In this document: positions 42,222 to 51,315 of the stretch, one piece after another | How positions within the stretch are numbered: the first letter of the stretch is position 1 | Layout of the letters: every line of letters starts with the position of its first letter | NCBI RefSeq assembly: GCF_031312535.1 | Contig: NZ_CP133594.1 | Span: 806,001-870,000, forward strand | Origin: Methanolobus mangrovi | GTDB taxonomy: Archaea; Halobacteriota; Methanosarcinia; Methanosarcinales; Methanosarcinaceae | DNA: 64,000 nucleotides | Direction of reading: 5' to 3' | Made by a program: the position numbers and the translations under genes | The notes under the pieces: model-generated | What the model was told of the DNA's origin: nothing | Database searches by the model: none | What the model saw: the letters and a program-made list of their open reading frames with translations, nothing else

Positions 42222-44750
42222 TTATGTATTCTCTGTCTCGGTCCATTTAGGAATCTTAACATGGAATGAACTTCCCTGTCCGACTTCACTTTCTATCCAG
42301 ATATTACCCTTATGCGCATCTACAGTATCTTTGCAGATATAGAGACTTGATTCAAGACCCTGGTACATCCTTGCAATGGAGTCATCCACCTGATACATCT
42401 TGTAGAACAAACGGGGTATCAGGTCTTCATCTATCCCTTCGCCTTTGTCGGTAATAGTGACATGGAGATAACCATTTTCCTCACATACCCCTACCCCGAT
42501 ACACTTTCCTTTAGGTGTAAGACTGATAGCATTGTGAATAAGATAGACAAACATTTCATTCAGTTTTTCTTTGTCACCCTTGATCGGTGGAAGACCTGTT
42601 GGAATATCCTTCTCTAGCATCAGTTCTTTTTCATCTATCAGCAGTATCTGGTTAAGCAGGACATCAGAAAGAACACTGCCTATGCTTACCGGCGCGAATG
42701 AATATTCAATTTTGCCTGACTGCTGGAGGTTATTGTATAGAATTGCATCCACAAGGAGTTTCAACCTTTCCGAATTGCTTAACAGGATGGAGATAGCCTC
42801 TTTTTGTGAATCATCCAGAACATTCAATGTTTCATCATCAAGTATATCTAATCCATGCACAAGATCATGGCCTCTTTTCATGCTATCCTCAAGGAATTCC
42901 GCCTTGATCATATTGACAGATCTGAGCTTCGTATTAGCCTTTGAAAGTTCTTCGGAGTACTTACTCAACGCACTTATCAACTGCTGCCTCTGAATGAGTT
43001 TCCACATTCCCTGTAGTAAAAGGGTCAGCTGACGAACGTCTGATTCATCATAATCCTCTTCCTTGTTTCCGACACCAACTACTGCAACTATATGATCCCC
43101 GTCAAATATTGGGACATTCATATGCCTTACCAATTCGACATGTCCTTTAGGATACCCTTTTTTCAATAGGCTTGGAGCTGCATAATCATTGGTGATGATA
43201 GGTTTCCTCTGCTTTACAGCCTCTCCCCATAATCCGGTACTCTTTACAGGATAGATGAACTGTTTATTAGTTATACCACATTCACTCATTGCAGAGTTTG
43301 ACCAGGAATGCATGATGAGTTCTGTTTCACCGGCATTCATGAATGCAAGATATCCCAGTTTACTTTCAGTTAGACGAACAGCTTCTTCCTTGACAAACTC
43401 AGCGACCTCATCTAAGGAAGCAGCTGTCATCTCGTTGAGCGTGATCAATGCCTCCAGTCGGGATTCGTTCAATTGTTTTGACTTTTCGGCTTTTTTACGC
43501 TCGGTAATATCACGGCCAACTGACAGTATAGTCTTCTTTCCATTGTAGTTGATCATCCGCGCATTAATTTCCAGAGGTATGATAGAACCATCCTTGCGAA
43601 TAGCTGCAGCTTCATACATTGCCTTATGATCCCTGTCGATCACTTTGAGAAGTTCAGAAGCACGCTGTACATACCAGGAAGGTACGATATCAAGAGGGGA
43701 TGATTTTAGAATGTAATCCTTCGAATATCCAAGGCTGTCAACAACAACCTGATTCACATCTATAAGATTCCCGTTCAGTTCACTTACATATATCTGGTCA
43801 TTGATGTTATTGAAAATGGTTTTGAACTTATGTTCGGATTCCCTGAATGTTTCATTAGCGATCCTGTGTTCGATCTCTATAGCTGCTAGGTCTGCGTTTG
43901 ATTTGAGATATTCAAAACATGCCTTTTTTGGTGCATTCGGAAAATTAAAATACATTATGAAGACACCAAGTATCTCACCGGTGGAAGCCGTTATCAGTTC
44001 AGCCCAACTGGCCTTGATGCCTGCCTTCTTTGCAACGTCCCTATATAGTGCCCAATATGGATGCTCCTCTATATCCTCAACGATAACCCTTTCTCCCATG
44101 TAAAGTGCTGTACCGCCCGAACAGACCCCATATCCGATTTCAACACCTTCTATAGCTTCTTTGTAGACTAAAGGAAGGTTTGGAGCGATTACACGACATA
44201 TATGCTGCTTATCCCTATCAAGCAACATAACAGCACATGTCAGACCGGGGCGGATCTTTTCTGCATTTGTGACAAGCAGTTCCAGAACACCCTCAAGAGA
44301 TATTTCAGTAAGAGACTTCCCCTGAGCATTTTGACGTTGATGGGTAATCATTTCATGGTGCTTACGCTCGGTTATATCCAGAATCGTACCTTCTATATGT
44401 GCATCATTACTGCCATAAGACCTTATATGAACCCTGTCTTCGACATAACGAATCTCATCAAATCGGGTTACTAACCTGTATTCCTGAACAAATTCAGTTA
44501 GTTGCTTGTTCAGGTGCTTAAAAGTCTTTAAAACACCTTTACGATCCTCTGGATGAATAAGGTCAGCAAATTTAAGTTCCCCTGAATAAAAATCATCAGG
44601 TGTGTATCCAAATTGTCTGATATTATTGGATACGTACTTGACGGGGAAATTCTTCTCAATTTTCCTTGAAATCACAATAACGGGACTATTATTTATTATT
44701 GATTCCATGCTGATTTCGGGATCTGGTTCTCCAATCATGTTTTTAACCAT
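42222..44750 (-). CDS. PAS-GAF-PAS-GAF sensor kinase-like protein (MsmS-type layout)
   Basis: 842 residues: PAS (about 15-133, ends DITERKHHE), GAF (150-295), PAS (310-425, DITERKKAEK), GAF (445-600), then an ATPase domain (690-835). This is the order in MsmS, the haem redox sensor of Methanosarcina acetivorans methyltransferase regulation. C491 in SAMSECGI of the second GAF may be the haem-linking cysteine. The kinase motifs are damaged: the H-box is KRGHDLVHG instead of SHELRTPL, and the G2 box GLESSL instead of GTGLGL, while N- and G1-boxes remain. It may act without autophosphorylation. It lies next to ramA. Confidence 0.88.
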   Translation of the reverse strand: MVKNMIGEPDPEISMESIINNSPVIVISRKIEKNFPVKYVSNNIRQFGYTPDDFYSGELKFADLIHPEDRKGVLKTFKHLNKQLTEFVQEYRLVTRFDEIRYVEDRVHIRSYGSNDAHIEGTILDITERKHHEMITHQRQNAQGKSLTEISLEGVLELLVTNAEKIRPGLTCAVMLLDRDKQHICRVIAPNLPLVYKEAIEGVEIGYGVCSGGTALYMGERVIVEDIEEHPYWALYRDVAKKAGIKASWAELITASTGEILGVFIMYFNFPNAPKKACFEYLKSNADLAAIEIEHRIANETFRESEHKFKTIFNNINDQIYVSELNGNLIDVNQVVVDSLGYSKDYILKSSPLDIVPSWYVQRASELLKVIDRDHKAMYEAAAIRKDGSIIPLEINARMINYNGKKTILSVGRDITERKKAEKSKQLNESRLEALITLNEMTAASLDEVAEFVKEEAVRLTESKLGYLAFMNAGETELIMHSWSNSAMSECGITNKQFIYPVKSTGLWGEAVKQRKPIITNDYAAPSLLKKGYPKGHVELVRHMNVPIFDGDHIVAVVGVGNKEEDYDESDVRQLTLLLQGMWKLIQRQQLISALSKYSEELSKANTKLRSVNMIKAEFLEDSMKRGHDLVHGLDILDDETLNVLDDSQKEAISILLSNSERLKLLVDAILYNNLQQSGKIEYSFAPVSIGSVLSDVLLNQILLIDEKELMLEKDIPTGLPPIKGDKEKLNEMFVYLIHNAISLTPKGKCIGVGVCEENGYLHVTITDKGEGIDEDLIPRLFYKMYQVDDSIARMYQGLESSLYICKDTVDAHKGNIWIESEVGQGSSFHVKIPKWTETENT

Positions 44751-44813
44751 TCATTATATTGATTTCAAATTGTTCTTACACAAATGCAAATTTAAAAAAA
44801 ATATTGTAGAGGA

Positions 44814-46457
44814 TCATACAACAGACAGATCCCCGGCAGAAACAGCCCTTATTTGCCTGTAATTTATAGCTTTTACAGGACATGCACCAATACACCTCTT
44901 GCAGCTCATACCCAGACAAAGGTGTGCGGTGTAATCCACATATATGTGTCCGTTCTTGGGAACCACGTGTATGGCTTTTTCAGGACATTCACGCTCACAC
45001 ATCAGGCATTGCATACATCCATTAGATTCCTCTTCAATTAACATATCGAAATCTTTTAGTATTGCCAGACCCTGGTATCCGGTATCTTCAATATCCTTGT
45101 TAACCCTCTGTTCAATCGTTGGAACATGAGTGACATCAGGTAGTCTTGGCAAGCCGTATGCTTCAAGGAAATCATTGTACATTTCAGCCTGCATACCCTC
45201 GGTCCAGTAAGAGAGCTCACATGCATATATATTCTTAAAAGTCTCATTGGAAGCCAGCATAATATGATCTGCTTTTATCCTGTCAGCAAGATCAACTATC
45301 TCCTGGAGTTTGTAGTTCCCAAGGACAACGTCCCTTGCAAGTTCCAGAGATGTATTTCCAAACTGGACTATCTCTTTGGAGAAAATTGGAGAAAGGCCTA
45401 TCGTTCTTCCCTTGGCAGCATCAACATATGTGCCTGATGCACCTGACATGTACATGTACTTCAGGTCTTCATATTTTACACCGGATTCTATAAGCAGTGT
45501 CAGGTGTGCAGCCCTTATGGCACCTATGGCTTTTCCAGCCTCTGCAATATCTTCATCCGTAAGGAAAATACCCTCACCCAGAACAAGTTTTCCAGTAGGC
45601 AATTCCGGTAGTTTTTTGATCAGGCCGGTACTGATTGCAAGTGAGATTGCAGAGATCACACCGGTTCCGGTAATTCCCCTGGGCTGAACTTCACCCTTTT
45701 CGATAATAATCCCTGTTACCGGATCTATAAGGTCACCTTTTCCGGGTCCCATATTCTCATCCAGTACGGTTACTCTCCAGAAACCATCCTCTTCATTCAC
45801 ATCGGAAACAGCACCCGGACTTGCAAGCATTCCGCATTTGATACCCTGCCCTTCTATAGAAGGTCCTGCTGCTGCACTACAGGTAACGATACGGTCACCG
45901 ACCTTCAAAGCCATTTCAGCATTTGTCCCGTAGTCTGTTACAATTGCTATATCATCCTGGTTGATGAAGTCGGTCTTGACCATCATAGCAAGGGCATCAG
46001 CTCCTATTTCATGCTCTATCGATGGCAGCACGATTATTTCACATTCATCCAGACCGGAATCTTTGCCAAACATTTCGCTACCCTTGTAGATCATCAGACC
46101 TCTTTTTACATTTTCAATACCCAGCCTTCTTTGCATATTCTTACCGGCATAGGCAAGGTCTCTTATTTCTATATTCTGAAAAAGGGATAGCTGAATAGGA
46201 TTACCACATACAGCCATTTTCTCTATCATGCTAAGAGGGATATGCAATTCATCAAGCATTTTGTGAATTGTATGGGTCATTATCTCATTCGCACTATCCT
46301 GACCTACCTGAATTGCAAAACCCAGGTGATCGATGACGTTTCCTCCTGGCAGGGGGTGTCTCATTGTCATCACTGTTTTTATGATGCCTTTGGTTTTGAG
46401 ATCCAAAAGCTGCAATCTAAATCCACTTGTTCCCAGATCTAATGCAATTCCATACAA
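44814..46457 (-). CDS. ramA: RamA, corrinoid protein reductive activase
   Basis: 547 residues. The N-terminal ASKHA ATPase domain (YGIALDLGTSGFRLQLLDL, TDYGTNAEMALKVGDR, AAGPSIEGQGI) and C-terminal two-cluster ferredoxin part (CMQCLMCERECP and CLGMSCKRCIGACP) match RamA, which uses ATP to return the corrinoid protein from Co(II) to Co(I). TTG at 46457 is the start: AGGAGG lies 7 bases upstream and the protein then begins at the conserved LYGIALDLG. The frame upstream has no support. It serves the corrinoid protein at 51.3 kb. Confidence 0.93.
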   Translation of the reverse strand: MYGIALDLGTSGFRLQLLDLKTKGIIKTVMTMRHPLPGGNVIDHLGFAIQVGQDSANEIMTHTIHKMLDELHIPLSMIEKMAVCGNPIQLSLFQNIEIRDLAYAGKNMQRRLGIENVKRGLMIYKGSEMFGKDSGLDECEIIVLPSIEHEIGADALAMMVKTDFINQDDIAIVTDYGTNAEMALKVGDRIVTCSAAAGPSIEGQGIKCGMLASPGAVSDVNEEDGFWRVTVLDENMGPGKGDLIDPVTGIIIEKGEVQPRGITGTGVISAISLAISTGLIKKLPELPTGKLVLGEGIFLTDEDIAEAGKAIGAIRAAHLTLLIESGVKYEDLKYMYMSGASGTYVDAAKGRTIGLSPIFSKEIVQFGNTSLELARDVVLGNYKLQEIVDLADRIKADHIMLASNETFKNIYACELSYWTEGMQAEMYNDFLEAYGLPRLPDVTHVPTIEQRVNKDIEDTGYQGLAILKDFDMLIEEESNGCMQCLMCERECPEKAIHVVPKNGHIYVDYTAHLCLGMSCKRCIGACPVKAINYRQIRAVSAGDLSVV

Positions 46458-46602
46458 ACAAATTCCTCCTATTATTTTAAAATCTGAATTATTGATAGTC
46501 AATTGTCAATGCGATTATGCATAGAAATAATCTGTAAAATAACTATAAATAACGAATTCGAACAAAAAATAAGAGGCGGCGATATAATCAATGTCCCGAA
46601 TG

Positions 46603-46663
46603 AAAATAATACGATTGATAAAACAACAGCAATAATTAAAATAATACGATTGATTTAATCGAA
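46603..46663. promoter_or_regulatory. 17-bp direct repeat and palindrome upstream of ramA
   Basis: AAAATAATACGATTGAT occurs at 46603-46619 and 46638-46654, 35 bp apart. The second copy runs into ATTGATTTAATCGAA (46649-46663), a 13-of-15 match to the palindrome TTTGATTTAATCAAA found three more times in this locus. It lies about 150-200 bp before the ramA start and is a likely regulator site. Confidence 0.5.
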
Positions 46664-47127
46664 ACGGTATTCTGATATTTGGCCTGAAGTTTCAGGTAAA
46701 GTAATTAATTGAAAGAGGACAATTAATATTTTCAGTAAAAGTGAGAATAAACATTTACTTTGCAGGATCATTAATAATGTGGAGAGATCCTGCAAAGCGT
46801 GTAGATGGTGGTATAAACATCGCACAGTTATTGAGAAATGGTATTTGGTAAGATTCCCAGGGGTTGAACTTAAATTATGGAGGTAGATTTAGTAGACCCG
46901 TTAACTGTGAAATTATCTTTGTGCATCTACACTTTCTCTGTCCATAACGGACAGGTGTCGTACAAATCACAGTATCAGGTAAAAGCATATATAATAACCT
47001 ATGGTTATCAATTAAAGATAATAATATTATCAATAACTCGTTTTCAATTCAAACTGTAGATTTAGAAAATGAGAAATTCAGAATCACAGGCTTGCAGGAA
47101 GACAGAGACTAAAGAACTATTAAAGCC
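46664..47127. other. Rest of the ramA upstream region
   Basis: No gene is supported. A GGAGG at 46878 is not followed by a credible start frame. The palindrome at 47128 ends the region. Confidence 0.35.
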
Positions 47128-47142
47128 TTTGATTTAATCAAA
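47128..47142 (+). promoter_or_regulatory. Palindrome TTTGATTTAATCAAA, site 2
   Basis: The site is embedded in AAAGCC-palindrome-AGCATGAATA and followed at 25 bp by ATTAAATT. The same flanks occur at 48573 (plus strand) and, inverted, at 51006. It lies between ramA and the Msr regulator gene, whose 3' end is 70 bp away. Confidence 0.55.
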
Positions 47143-47211
47143 AGCATGAATACTGCCATGCATTAAATTCCCACTGGACAAATAGAATATAGAAGAACAG
47201 ATATAAAATAC

Positions 47212-47994
47212 TTACTTAACCTGTTCTGCAAGTTGCCTGTAATGATAAAAGAAATCCTGACCCCATTGTCGTGCACTTTTATGGAAACTGATAACCTTTT
47301 TGTGGTCAAACAAACCCTTCTTGTTAAAGAAAGAGAGCAAAAGGAGATTATCAGTTACAGAGATTGCACCTGGTTTTATGATATCTTCTTCACATACAAA
47401 TAAGTGAGAATTCTGGGAATTCATAATTGCGTTATACTGTTCAGTATACTCATCCCTTAATCTTTCATATACAGGTCTGGTAAGGATCAGATTGTAGTTC
47501 ACTTCTTTTTTTGCCAGTTCAGCATAATTATAAGGGCATGTAGGACAAAAATATGAATAGAATGTACACACGTTCTTTGTCTGTTTAAGGCTTGTAAGCA
47601 ACTCTTTTGGTGGTTCGAAAAGATGGTTGAGATCTGGTTCATGTATCATTATCTCTCCAAGATCGCCAATTCTGTCCAGCAAAGGATCAGGTACTGCACC
47701 CAGATCACGACTTTCCCAAAAATCCTTATTATCCTCAACAACATTTAGTGCTTCTATCAATGGTTTTATCTTTTTCAAAATAATTCTACCGATATGAGTT
47801 AGCCTGTACTCATCGTCCTTTTGTTCGATCAGGCCCTGCTCAATAAGTATTTTTACCTGAGCCATAATTGCGCTGGTAGTGCCATTTATAGACTTTTTTA
47901 TGTCATCAATTGTTGCTGGCCCATCCATTAACATGATAAGGGTATTTTTCCTCTTTTCCGATAGGAATACTGTACTTATCAATTCTGTTTTCAT
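47212..47994 (-). CDS. Msr/FilR1-type transcriptional regulator of methyl metabolism
   Basis: 260 residues. N-terminal winged helix: TELISTVFLSEKRKNTLIMLMDGPATIDDIKKSINGTTSAIMAQVKIL; C-terminal FilR1 (DUF1724) domain with a CPTCPYNY segment. In Methanosarcina such Msr proteins activate genes for methanol and methyl-sulfide methyltransferases. ATG at 47994 agrees with the usual start MKTELISTVFLSEKR; an upstream TTG (48042) is unlikely. Located between ramA and the flavoprotein gene, it is the probable reader of the palindromes around it. Confidence 0.87.
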   Translation of the reverse strand: MKTELISTVFLSEKRKNTLIMLMDGPATIDDIKKSINGTTSAIMAQVKILIEQGLIEQKDDEYRLTHIGRIILKKIKPLIEALNVVEDNKDFWESRDLGAVPDPLLDRIGDLGEIMIHEPDLNHLFEPPKELLTSLKQTKNVCTFYSYFCPTCPYNYAELAKKEVNYNLILTRPVYERLRDEYTEQYNAIMNSQNSHLFVCEEDIIKPGAISVTDNLLLLSFFNKKGLFDHKKVISFHKSARQWGQDFFYHYRQLAEQVK

Positions 47995-48114
47995 GGTAAG
48001 ATCACTTGCCTCATTTTTGGTGAAATTAGATTTTTTATCCAATCAAATACAACCAATCTGTGAATAATATGAATAATATAACATCGATCGTTTTTAGCAT
48101 TCTGAACCTGGTCT

Positions 48115-48456
48115 TTACTGACCCGGCCTTTCACCGAAAGTACTATGGTATCTTTTTATTACAGAACCAATGTAGTTAGACGTCGTTCTTGTAGCGCTTT
48201 TTGACATGAAATTTGTCAGTGGGAACTCAGTATGGCAGTGTGTACAACAGGCACGTTCACATCCCCTTATTAAACTTGGGCATCCTGCACATATTTTTGC
48301 TCTTGAGTAGAACAGGTTGAAAGATTTACCGCATTCCGGGCAAAGAAGCATTCGATTCGCATCGTAGAAGCTCTTATTAACTCCTTTTCTTTGCAGTTCA
48401 AAAGAATACCGTTCATCACGTTTCAGGTCGTCAATATATCTTTTCTCATCTAACAT
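48115..48456 (-). CDS. Small cysteine-rich protein
   Basis: 113 residues with eight cysteines in the middle third: CPEC, then CAGCPSLIRGCERACCTHC. This suggests a Zn or Fe-S centre. A GGTGAAAAAAAG site precedes ATG. It is divergent from the flavoprotein gene across a 310-bp promoter region and reads toward the Msr gene, 120 bp away. The family was not identified; it likely belongs to the methyl-transfer locus. Confidence 0.65.
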   Translation of the reverse strand: MLDEKRYIDDLKRDERYSFELQRKGVNKSFYDANRMLLCPECGKSFNLFYSRAKICAGCPSLIRGCERACCTHCHTEFPLTNFMSKSATRTTSNYIGSVIKRYHSTFGERPGQ

Positions 48457-48570
48457 CTTTTTTTCACCTTTTTGACTGCTAGTATGAGTTTCAATACCGA
48501 GATATATATAACAAATTATTAAGAAAAATCAAGTAAGCACAGGAAATCATCAATTGAACAAAAAACAATG

Positions 48571-48589
48571 GCTTTGATTTAATCAAAGC
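48571..48589 (+). promoter_or_regulatory. Palindrome GCTTTGATTTAATCAAAGC, site 3, and flavoprotein promoter
   Basis: A perfect 9+1+9 palindrome. CATTAAATATAAAAG at 48609-48623 downstream is the probable TATA box of the flavoprotein gene at 48767. The site lies about 25 bp upstream of the TATA box, where activators bind. It is in the divergent region shared with the Cys-rich gene. Confidence 0.6.
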
Positions 48590-48766
48590 TATGAACATAA
48601 CATCTACATTAAATATAAAAGACGGATGTATCCATATTTCTAACCCTACAAAATACTGGAAACTATATTGTAAAGATAATTCGATATTCATTCTGTTACT
48701 CTTTTATTACAAAATGGCCGAAAAAACAGTAGTATCTTGTCAGAAATAATCAATTATGAGGGATAA

Positions 48767-50935
48767 ATGGCATTTGAAAAACTATTTGAAACGAGTAATA
48801 TCGGCAAATGCAAACTGAAAAATAGAATTATCATGGCACCTATTGGTAATATCAATATGGCTGACCAAAATGGCCGTCCCCTCGACAAGATGATAGAGTA
48901 TTTCATCGAAAGGGCAAAGGGAGGAACAGGTCTATTGATCACAGGCCTTGTCCCTGTTTCTTATGGTATAGACCCTACCCTTACAGAAGAGAACAACACA
49001 ACTTATTTTCCCCGCATAGATGGTTCATCGAGAACCCGTCTTAGCGGCTGGAGAGATCTTACAGCAGCTGTGAAACCTTATGGCTCAAAGATATTTATCC
49101 AATTATCCGCAGGCCTTGGGAGAGTAGGGTCCCCTGAACCTGCATTGAAAGGAAAGATATTGAGATCAGCTTCATGGAATAGAAATTTTTACATTCCACA
49201 GGTTCCTCATCTGCCACTTTCTGACCGTAAAATCAAGAAAATTGTCAAAATGATGGGTCAGAGTGCAGCCAATGCGAAGACAGCAGGATTTGATGGTGTA
49301 CAGATACATGGTCACGAAGGATATCTCATGGACCAGTTAACCTCTGCACCCTGGAACAGGAGAAAATTTGGCAGGTACAGGAATAAGTTCCAGTTCGGTA
49401 TCGACGTTGTCAGGGAGATCAAAAAACGTTGCGGAGAAGATTTTCCTGTCATGTACAGGATAGACCTGACACAGGCACTACAGGAGAGCTACGGAGACAA
49501 TGTATTCAAAAGACGTTTTCGTGGAAAAGAAAGGACAATTGAAGAAGGATTGCAGTTCTGCAAGGCACTCCATGAAGCCGGAGTCGATGCTTTTGATGTT
49601 GATAAAGGCTGCTACGACAACTGGTTCTGGCCTCATCCACCAGCCTATTTTGACGATGCTGTTTATGCCAGGGAAATGGCTGGAAGATTAAAAGATTTTT
49701 TCAGGCAGGAAAATATCGATGCAAAAGTAGTAGCTGTGGGAAAACTGGGGAAGCCTGAAAAAGCTGAAGAGGTACTGAATAACAACTGGGCAGATTTTGT
49801 AATGCTCGGAAGACCTCTTCTTGCTGATCCGTACTGGCCTGCTAAAGTAAGGGAAAACAGGGCAAAAGAGATAATCCATTGTATAGGGGATCAGGAAGGC
49901 TGTATAGAATCATTCAAAAAAGGTGGACATCCCTGTTGTTCAGTAAATCCCTACACAGGTTTTGAAGATACAAAAAAACTGGTCAGAGCAGATATCATTA
50001 AGAAAATAGCCATAATCGGAGCAGGACCTGCCGGCTGTGAAGCGGCTATCACAGCTCATAAAAGAGGCCATGAAGTGACCCTTTTCGAAAAAAGCGAACG
50101 AATTGGAGGACAACTGTTTACAGCCAGTAAAATGGCCATCAAACATGATATCAGAAGATATCTGGACAATCTCCAATACCGGATAGACCTCCTTAAAAAA
50201 GAAGGGCTTAAAGTTGAATTCAACAGGGAAATAAAGACAGATGATATCAAAAGTAAGTTTGACGTGATAATCTGCTGTAACGGAATGAAAACCTTTCTGC
50301 CTTCAATAGAAGGCCTGGAAACTATCAGGCATATTGAAGCCAGGGAATTCTTGAATAAGGAGATGGATCTGCCTGAAAACATTGATAATGTTCTGATAAT
50401 AGGTGGAGGAATGATAGGTTGTGAGATTGCTTACTCTCTGGCCTATGAAAAAGATATCAACGTAACAGTAGTTGGCAAAAACAAGGAACTTATGCCTGAA
50501 ACTGTGCTGGCCAACCGTGCCCAGATGTTGTGGATGATGATGGGTAAAGGCTCACCTTCCGGTAAGAAGGAAAATACCTTGAAACGACCTGTCAAAGTGT
50601 ATAATGCTTCAAAGGTTATCGGGTTTACAAATGGCAAAGCCCACATAAAAGCGAACAGGGACAGGAAGGACCCTTATACCCCCTGGAAGTCATTGATTCC
50701 GGAAAATGTCAAAAATCCCTTTGAAAAAGAGCTTTACTCGGATAAGGTGGAAGAGATACTGATCGATACAGATTTTGTTATTTTTGCTATAGGAGGACAG
50801 GCAGATGATTCACTTTATTACGATCTGCTCAAAGCAAAAGCTGCCATTGAAGTATATTCTGTCGGAGATTCGACAGAACCCGGAGGGGTCTGGGAAGCTA
50901 TTAATGGAGCTAATGAGATAGCCAGAAACATTTAA
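48767..50935 (+). CDS. OYE/dienoyl-CoA-reductase-like flavin and Fe-S oxidoreductase
   Basis: 722 residues in the order of 2,4-dienoyl-CoA reductase and trimethylamine dehydrogenase: FMN TIM barrel (1-340; GVQIHGHEGYLMDQL), a 4Fe-4S site (372-391), FAD domain (IIGAGPAGCEAAITAHKRGH) and NAD(P)H domain (IIGGGMIGCEIAYSL). Fe-S ligands by position are C372, D375, C379, C391: the second is aspartate (CIGDQEGC) instead of cysteine, with an extra C390. ATG at 48767 follows GAGGGA. It sits between the Msr and corrinoid genes, so it may act on a methylated substrate or supply electrons; both are inference. Confidence 0.85.
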   Translation: MAFEKLFETSNIGKCKLKNRIIMAPIGNINMADQNGRPLDKMIEYFIERAKGGTGLLITGLVPVSYGIDPTLTEENNTTYFPRIDGSSRTRLSGWRDLTAAVKPYGSKIFIQLSAGLGRVGSPEPALKGKILRSASWNRNFYIPQVPHLPLSDRKIKKIVKMMGQSAANAKTAGFDGVQIHGHEGYLMDQLTSAPWNRRKFGRYRNKFQFGIDVVREIKKRCGEDFPVMYRIDLTQALQESYGDNVFKRRFRGKERTIEEGLQFCKALHEAGVDAFDVDKGCYDNWFWPHPPAYFDDAVYAREMAGRLKDFFRQENIDAKVVAVGKLGKPEKAEEVLNNNWADFVMLGRPLLADPYWPAKVRENRAKEIIHCIGDQEGCIESFKKGGHPCCSVNPYTGFEDTKKLVRADIIKKIAIIGAGPAGCEAAITAHKRGHEVTLFEKSERIGGQLFTASKMAIKHDIRRYLDNLQYRIDLLKKEGLKVEFNREIKTDDIKSKFDVIICCNGMKTFLPSIEGLETIRHIEAREFLNKEMDLPENIDNVLIIGGGMIGCEIAYSLAYEKDINVTVVGKNKELMPETVLANRAQMLWMMMGKGSPSGKKENTLKRPVKVYNASKVIGFTNGKAHIKANRDRKDPYTPWKSLIPENVKNPFEKELYSDKVEEILIDTDFVIFAIGGQADDSLYYDLLKAKAAIEVYSVGDSTEPGGVWEAINGANEIARNI

Positions 50936-51315
50936 TTTGCTTCCATATGATTTTCCTGACAGAGAATGAGGATTTGGCATTTGACACAGTGATATTATTC
51001 ATGCTTTTGATATTATCAAAGGCTTTCTTTTTTGCTCCGGTGAAGTTTTCCGGCACGTCATAAATCCAGATTACCGGATTTGCAAAATCCACATTTTGAA
51101 CTGAGAATACCTTATTGATAATATGTAATTCTTTGATTAATTACTACAAGTTATTATATATATCCATATCAGCTAATGGTTTATTGTCAATAATTACAGG
51201 TTTTAAGATCTGTTTTATTGACCTCAGAAATAATTTGTGTAACCAATGGGCAGGAATGCAGAAAATGGTAATACCCCATTCCTGAACGTTGATAACAAAA
51301 ATTTGGAGGTATTCT
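50936..51315. other. Promoter region of the corrinoid protein gene
   Basis: 380 bp with the inverted palindrome site 4 (51006) and a TATA-like TTATTATATATATCC near 51150-51164. GGAGGT ends the region before ATG 51316. No gene. Confidence 0.5.
51006..51020 (-). promoter_or_regulatory. Palindrome TTTGATATTATCAAA, site 4
   Basis: Read on the minus strand, its flanks are AAAGCC before and AGCATGAATA after, identical to site 2. The central three bases differ from sites 2 and 3. It lies about 300 bp before the corrinoid protein gene. Confidence 0.55.
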
